Assembly (NCBI GenBank): GCA_948470475.1
Contig: OX419337.1
Coordinates: 29,712,872 to 29,776,871, forward strand
Direction: 5' to 3'
Length of the DNA stretch: 64,000 bases
Source: Galaxea fascicularis
Taxonomy: Eukaryota; Cnidaria; Anthozoa; Scleractinia; Euphylliidae
The position numbers and the translations under genes were made by a program. The notes under the pieces are model-generated. The model was not told where the DNA came from and ran no database searches. It saw nothing but the letters and a program-made list of their open reading frames with translations. Shown piece after piece: positions 58,176 to 64,000 of this stretch (position 1 is the first letter of the stretch; the number at the start of each line of letters is the position of its first letter).

Positions 58176-59790
58176 ACTAAAGGCTAAAGACTAACGATGC
58201 CAAAACTACAGAGCCAGTTTGTATAAAATGCCGCAGACTTAATTAACTGAGTGAGAACAGCAAATATGACTTACTGTACCTCTGTGGTGATCGTAGTTTT
58301 CCACGTGATTCTTCACGACCACATCCTCAAATCCTGACAATCTTTTTGTATTTCCCTCACCAGGTTCTCCGCCACAACGTCTTTCGGTGAAACGCAAGCC
58401 GAGTCATTCCTCATTCCAAAGAACAAAGAGTAGACTGTGGCACATCCGATGAGAGGAACGCGTTATCACAACAGACAACAATCTCCGACATTTGATAATG
58501 GCTTCCTGTAGTATTTTGTATTCAAGGTTTTTCACGTACAAGTAGTCTACGTTTAGACCATCAAGAAATATTGAAGGTGATCGTGTGAACATAAAATCTC
58601 CCTCTGACTGTTCTCAAGTGGGTAAAACAGCCGCCATTTTTCATGTCCATGTAACCGTTCCTTTACTTTGTAACCTTTCCTCAAAGTTCTACCGAGGGTG
58701 GACTTGGGGAAATCCGGCGCGGAGTGGTGTTTTTTCGCACGAGTGGACAGTAATTGTTCGTCTCTAGGACGGAAAAGAAAAAGGCTGCTCGCAATCTACT
58801 ACCGAATTAATGGTCAGTTTGCCTGACTCGACCAGTTAACAAAGCTCTATTATTTCTGTAAACTCTGAACTAATAAATTTTATCCCCAGAACAGGAAGGC
58901 TTATTCAGCTTCAGACAGTCAACCAGAATAATCAATTCGCGACGTCCTTGGTCTGAAATGCCATTATCTGTTTTACACCTCCAGGATGATGACGGCACGG
59001 CCACAATTTGTTGTAACTAATTGCAGGCTCAATTGTGTGGCCAGTAAGCAGAGGGGTGTCTAACCTGTTCCAGGCGTTCAGATAGTAAACGGGGCGCGAT
59101 AGTACCAACACCAACTTAGCTCGTTCAGTCTCTTTCGCCCGCCTCCACTATCTGAGAGCTTGGAACAGGTTAAGTAGTGTCTGAAAAGCACAATTTTGAT
59201 TTGGGTTAACTTATGTCTCTATTTACTTATTGTACGCAGTACAGAGTGAAATAAATGTGAATAACTTTCCAATTCATAGCAGCTGAATGCCAAATAGAAC
59301 TCGTAAAAGCAACGTATCCAGTGTACAACCTCAAAGCAAAAGGAGATTCCGAAGTTAAACTACAAAATTAAATGTAAAGAATTATACACAATGTAAAGAA
59401 TAAAAGACAACACGGTAACAACAAATTCTGGCTTTTATGATAATCTTGGGATAACTATATAATGTTGTGAACAGTGGCTCTAAAATAATGACGACAGAGA
59501 ACCTAAATTATTTAGTTCAATTTGTGACTATTTCTCAGCTATCAGCTACGCTTTGGCATCAGCTATTTTTTATAGGCTTTCGTAAGCAGCTATCAGATTG
59601 AAAACGTGACATTTTTGCGGCAAGTTAGAAAAAAACATCTCTATCTCACGCCACGAGAAAACGGAAGACATTCTGTATAGCTTGTCAACGAGAACGCCCG
59701 TGGGGTTGCGTGGGTCATTATCACATAAGGATATTTCAAGTTGGGTTCATTAAAATCATCATCATCATCATCATAACAACTTTATGTCAA
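58176..59790. other. Intergenic, no gene seen
   Basis: No coding frame of interest. A weak inverted pair, CCTGTTCCAGGCG near 59067 and GGAACAGGTTAAG near 59160, may be a decayed foldback. Confidence 0.4.
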
Positions 59791-59861
59791 ATCTTTCCAG
59801 CCGAGCACAGGCGCTCTACTAATTGGGGAACTCATGACACCGAATCCGGGAATCACACCCG

Positions 59862-60233
59862 TGACCGATCGGTTAGCTCAGTTGGCATAGTTCCGGATTA
59901 ACGTGCGGGTGGTCGTGGGTTCAAACCCCTGCCGGACCAACACTCAGGGTCTTTAAATAACTGAGGAGAAAGTGCTTCCTTTGCAATGACATCGGCAAAT
60001 GGTTAGACTTTCTAGCCTTCTCGGATAAGGACGATAAACCGGACGTCCCGTCTCACAACTCTCCACAATTAATTCTGTGGGACGTTAAGGAACCACTAGG
60101 GACGTAACGAACCCTGGCTGTGACCACCCCTGGTGCTGACCTGTGTCTCGGGCCCGCAGTAATTGGCGCTTGCTGTTGCGGTGTCCCTGCCAGCTTGGCG
60201 AAGTTAAATAAATAAATGAATAAATAAATAAAC
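59862..60233 (+). mobile_element. tRNA-derived SINE with a long body and (AAAT)n tail
   Basis: The tRNA-like head (59862-59938) has A box GGTTAGCTCAGTTGGCATAG and B box GGTTCAAACCC. A ~280-bp unrelated body ends in AAATAAATAAATGAATAAAT. It is a third SINE type in this window, distinct in body and tail from those at 9482, 37727 and 44557. A tail fragment of the subfamily B SINE lies just upstream at about 59795-59830 in the opposite orientation. Confidence 0.8.
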
Positions 60234-61289
60234 AATGCTCCAATAAGTATTGCGTTTATTTCTACCAACAGTACTGTCTTGTCACGTTAGCTCTTGTCAA
60301 CAACCTGCTAGTTACCATTTATTGAACAGGTTAGTAACAACGTATAGCGATATCTAAGTTTTGAAATTCAAATTCTCTGATTTTCCATACAGAGAAGTTC
60401 CACGCAAATTACGTAAATCACGTGCGATCTGTCTAGTTTCTTCTTCATATTTCCTAGCTTCGGTTTCTTTTTTAAGTTAATTTCCGTAGCACTTAATGCA
60501 AGCAAACTAACAACCTTCATCAAATGTGGTATTGAGGGATGGTCAAACTTGACCGTGTTCAATAGCAGCCTGTGTGAAAGCAGACTGTACCGGAATGTGA
60601 CACAACACCTGAAAAGGCGTCTGCCCGCGTAGGCTAGTTCAGTAGCGTTTTAAGTAAAGAATGCAGGAATACGCGCGGAAATCGGGAAAAGCAAGTTTTT
60701 AACAACACATTTTAGCTCTGAACTCTGAAGCGACCAAAAGGGGCGGGTCTTTACAATCGATTTCAACTTAAAATTAAGCTGCACTCACGTGTTAGCAAAT
60801 CCAAAATGGGGTGCGTTGGTGTGCGCACGGACAAGAATAAAAGGGAAACATTGTGTCAAACTGTGTGTCTCGTATTAATCGAATTTCTGAGCTTTTTCGG
60901 GGGAGAGGGAGTTCACAAACTCACGTTTGATGGGCCTACGTTTGTGCTTCAAATGCCAGAATGGTCATGAAAGTCGGCTGATCAACTATATAAGTATGCT
61001 TTGGGAAATTCCTTTGTTTGAAAGCACCAGACTAGTAAATTTTTAAAAGGGGCGAAGTGCATGCACTGCCTTTTAAACTAAAAAGAACTGGTGCATTGTG
61101 GCATCGGCCAACGAATCAATCAATCAATCAATTAATAGAGAGCATCAATCTACTTTTTACGATGATAACCTATGGCCTCGTAAGTGTTCTCTGGCCGTTG
61201 AAGAAGCAATAACTCTTGCCGGGAGCGCCAGACTTCCAATTCGTCCGGTCTCTTCCTCACAGAGAGTGCTAAATAATTATTCCATCTGT
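60234..61289. other. Intergenic, 3' flank of the GPCR gene
   Basis: Contains an ATCAATCAATCAATCA run near 61118. No gene is seen. It should include the GPCR's 3' UTR, but no clear AATAAA was found on the minus strand close to the stop. Confidence 0.4.
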
Positions 61290-62489
61290 CTACAGAGCCG
61301 ATACAATAAGAAGAGTCTCTTTAGTATGGTTTGAATCGTGTTGGCTGTGTCGGGAACCATTACGATTGTCCGAGATTGTCCGAAGATTTTCCTTTTCGTA
61401 CGGGGCACCGTTCGGTTCATCGGGAAGTTGTTTCTCGGCGTTGTTCTTCCCGCGTCTGCTGAAGCGTCTCGAGCTCGTTCTTGTTGAAGCGCTTACAGAG
61501 TCGGTAAGGTAACTACGCGATCGTCGATTACGGAAAATCGTGAATGCTTTTCTGAAATTCTGGCTCATGTAGCAGTAGAGAAGGGGATTGAGAGCACAGT
61601 TCGAGAACGCAACCCAGTATATTATGGGATAAACCACGCGGGTAGAAACGGCAGTTAACGATAAACTCTTGTCTGCAAAGTAGAACAAAATATTCAGTAT
61701 CCGCAAAGGAGTCCAGGAGATTACGAAGCTGAGAATAATTGCCAGTGCAATCTTGGTGAGTCGCAACTTCGAGTTGGAGGCGTGTTTGTTGGAGAGCTTC
61801 ATTGACCTAGTCTTGTCAGCACTAGCCCATACTTTCCTGCCGATTTTGCAGTAGACCATTCCCATGAAGGCGATCGGTATGAAGTAAAACAAGGCAAGTG
61901 TGACCAAATCGTAGACCTTTACGTCACTATGGGACCATGTTATGATACAAAACTCAATGTTATTATCCGTTGGAGTCGGATATGAACGCATGACGACAAG
62001 CAAAGGGAGTGCCAAGGTCGCAGCGACAAGCCACAGGGCAACCGTTGTCACGAACGCCTTTTTGGCAGTTAAACGCATGCGTCTTGAAAGGCACACAGAG
62101 ATATAGCGTTCGACAGAGATGGCGGTGAGAATTAAGATGGAAAAGTACGTTGCCAAGTAGTAAGCAAATGATACAAGCTTGCACATAAAATCACCGAACA
62201 CCCAGTGTCCTATGACGTAAAAATCAACTGTTATAAACGGAATGTACAGTGAGGCAATCATTATGTCGGCGACACAAAGATTCAGGAGAAATGTACTCGT
62301 TGGTGTTCGCACGTTCTGCATGCTTGATATTACGATTATCACGATGCCATTGGCTGGGATGGCAAGGCAGAATATCAGCGCGTTAGCGAGGACAATGGCA
62401 ATTTTTTCGGGCGTGGTGTAGTCCAAGAGATTGATCCCACCGCAGTCTCCGTCACCACAGCCAGATGATGTTGAATTATTGAAAGCCAT
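61290..62489 (-). CDS. Rhodopsin-class (class A) GPCR, peptide-receptor-like, 399 aa
   Basis: A single coding exon from ATG 62489 to the stop at 61290. It is a plasma-membrane seven-helix receptor. Helices lie near residues 30-54, 62-85, 100-127, 145-167, 193-215, 246-268 and 284-306. Class A landmarks are present: Asn47 (TM1), Asp75 in NLCVAD (TM2), Cys103 paired with Cys181 (loop 2), ERY at 127-129, Trp153 (TM4), SWTP at 258-261 in place of CWxP, and NPLLY at 301-305. The N-terminus has overlapping glycosylation sequons at Asn4/Asn5. The ~85-residue C-tail is basic and Ser-rich, apt for arrestin or kinase contact. Overall it resembles neuropeptide-type receptors (galanin/allatostatin/NPY-like); the ligand is unknown. 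A GGTGTTGCAG acceptor at about 62521 suggests a 5' UTR intron. Intronless coding GPCRs are common in cnidarians. Confidence 0.9.
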   Translation of the reverse strand: MAFNNSTSSGCGDGDCGGINLLDYTTPEKIAIVLANALIFCLAIPANGIVIIVISSMQNVRTPTSTFLLNLCVADIMIASLYIPFITVDFYVIGHWVFGDFMCKLVSFAYYLATYFSILILTAISVERYISVCLSRRMRLTAKKAFVTTVALWLVAATLALPLLVVMRSYPTPTDNNIEFCIITWSHSDVKVYDLVTLALFYFIPIAFMGMVYCKIGRKVWASADKTRSMKLSNKHASNSKLRLTKIALAIILSFVISWTPLRILNILFYFADKSLSLTAVSTRVVYPIIYWVAFSNCALNPLLYCYMSQNFRKAFTIFRNRRSRSYLTDSVSASTRTSSRRFSRRGKNNAEKQLPDEPNGAPYEKENLRTISDNRNGSRHSQHDSNHTKETLLIVSAL

Positions 62490-62520
62490 GAGCTCTGTTT
62501 TGTCTTTGCTGTTTCCTTCA

Positions 62521-64000
62521 CTGCAACACCCAATAATCGACGGTAAGTCAATATTGATTCTTTGATGCCGTCATACGCGTTCTCGGGATTGACACAGCAC
62601 GTACGGGATGGTGTCCTTGCTCAGCTGTTCTCTGGTTTGGCGTAATTATATTTTTTTATTGTCCATACCTTGGATCGTCATAGTCGATGTGCTTCCTCGG
62701 GTTCTTGTTTGCTTCTAATCGACACGATGCGTTCAGAAAACAACTGTCGTTGTTTGATTGCAAATATAAGGTTGCTCTTTCTTTGTGGTAAATTTCAGCT
62801 CTGCTCTCTTGATCTCAGCTCTCGCTTTTTCCAATTACTTTAAAGGGGGAAATAAGAAAGGGTCTTTTGAAGCCCCGATAGTCAACTCTTTCGTATACTT
62901 CGCGAATTTCAAAACTGGTGTCTTGAATTTCTCTTTGCTGCATTTGCTAACTACCACTCAGATTCGGCGTTGTAACCATTCTTTTGACAGAACCAGCCAG
63001 GTGACTAACAAGTATCCTGTAACAAGAGAGAGAAATACAAAAGCTGAGCTCACTTGGACTTAGTTTATGTATCGTTGGTATTCGGTTGCGCGACGGAAGA
63101 CGGAATACCTATTCCTACAAAAATACAATCTGCTTTCGATCTTACTCGGAATCATCTGCCTTTGAAAGTGAAAATATTGCATGTTGTTGCGGGTCAGTTG
63201 ATTTAAACTTAGATTTCCGGGTACTTGAGTCACACTGGAAATAAATAAAATTCTACATTTGAATTAATATCAGGTCTTACTTTGCTACCGAAATTTCAGT
63301 GATTATCTCTGACTTTTCTGCTCAACAATGCCAAACTCTTATTCCACGCACACTTACGTCTCATAAAAAAGCATAATTACACTATCAAAAGCTTTGCTAA
63401 CAAAACTAACTCCAAGGAAAACAAACTTCTGCTTTGAACGACAGGTGACTGATTCCTGGTTAGACATGCGCTATAATTAAATTTGTTCAGCACTCACGAT
63501 GTTTTACAAAGCGTAATTGACACAGGTTTTCATTTAATAGCGGATAAATTTGACATCTCAAAGGGATGAACATAATGAGTCGCTCTTTAATTACGAAATT
63601 GAAAGCCCCAGTGAAATGTTCTCAGTCCACTCTACTGTTTTCTTCCAGTTAAAGCTTTTAACGTAAAATAACTGTCATACAGTTCCTTCGATGCTGAGTT
63701 CCCCCATTTTATTCATGTTGACGAAAGTGCGTCAACCAGCTGATTTCACCACTATGATCTCAGTATTGTTATCAAAATAAATTAAATGAAATTAAGAGAT
63801 GGTACAGAGTGACGAGATCATCGTCAGTTCAGTAATAAACAATCACATTGCATAAATTAAGGACAGTTAACTTTTGTTACCGTAACTGATGGAAAAAATG
63901 TTTTTTGTCTTTTACTCTCAGAAAGGTGCTTACCAAACATAATTGTAAATTAATTCAGTAAAGCAGGTCGGATTTGTGGAACCTACGTATACAGTAAGCC
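62521..64000. other. 5' flank of the GPCR gene, no further gene seen
   Basis: About 1.5 kb upstream of the receptor on its strand. It probably contains a 5' non-coding exon and promoter, but nothing specific could be supported. Open frames here are short and unrecognisable. Confidence 0.35.

Noticed and set aside
61098..61334. Plus-strand frame overlapping the GPCR 3' end
   Set aside because: Starts in a simple repeat, overlaps the real receptor antisense, and has no features of its own.

Overview
The window is eukaryotic genomic DNA from an animal, most likely an anthozoan cnidarian and probably a stony coral. Introns with GT..AG borders, 5' UTR introns, tRNA-derived SINEs, a CR1/L2-type LINE relic and a very dense load of short foldback (MITE-like) DNA transposons support an animal genome. 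The coral assignment is inference from the style of the genes and from repeat families that look familiar from cnidarian genomes; no search was run. Gene density is low, with four convincing protein genes in 64 kb and most of the rest AT-rich intergenic or intronic DNA made of decayed mobile elements.

Layout. 0-7.4 kb: no gene; nested MITEs, including two relatives of one 8-bp-TSD family and a ~2.9 kb element with long terminal inverted repeats. 7.4-13.5 kb (minus strand): a two-coding-exon gene for a ~997-residue, mostly disordered protein with about eight copies of a short helical repeat and three copies of a second motif; I do not recognise it. Its 3.1 kb intron holds a tRNA-type SINE, a palindrome-rich MITE and an inverted-repeat-bounded segment with two unexplained open frames. 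14-27.5 kb: repeats (several foldbacks, a LINE relic) and one possible small membrane-protein ORF at 22.3-22.5 kb. 27.5-33.7 kb (plus strand): a complete four-exon tailless/TLX-type nuclear receptor (NR2E). 33.9-46.8 kb: intergenic, with a perfect 70-bp inverted repeat, an unusual SINE with target duplications, and other MITEs. 46.8-47.4 kb (plus strand): a single-coding-exon neural-type bHLH transcription factor. 47.5-61.2 kb: intergenic, repeats only. 61.3-62.5 kb (minus strand): an intronless-coding rhodopsin-class GPCR with peptide-receptor features.

How the genes relate. They are separate transcription units, not an operon. The nuclear receptor and the bHLH factor belong to families used in neural progenitor control in animals, and the GPCR looks like a neuropeptide-type receptor, but nothing in the sequence shows co-regulation. 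The most promising undescribed item is the repeat protein at 7.4-13.5 kb. Splice junctions quoted below were checked by hand for reading-frame phase.
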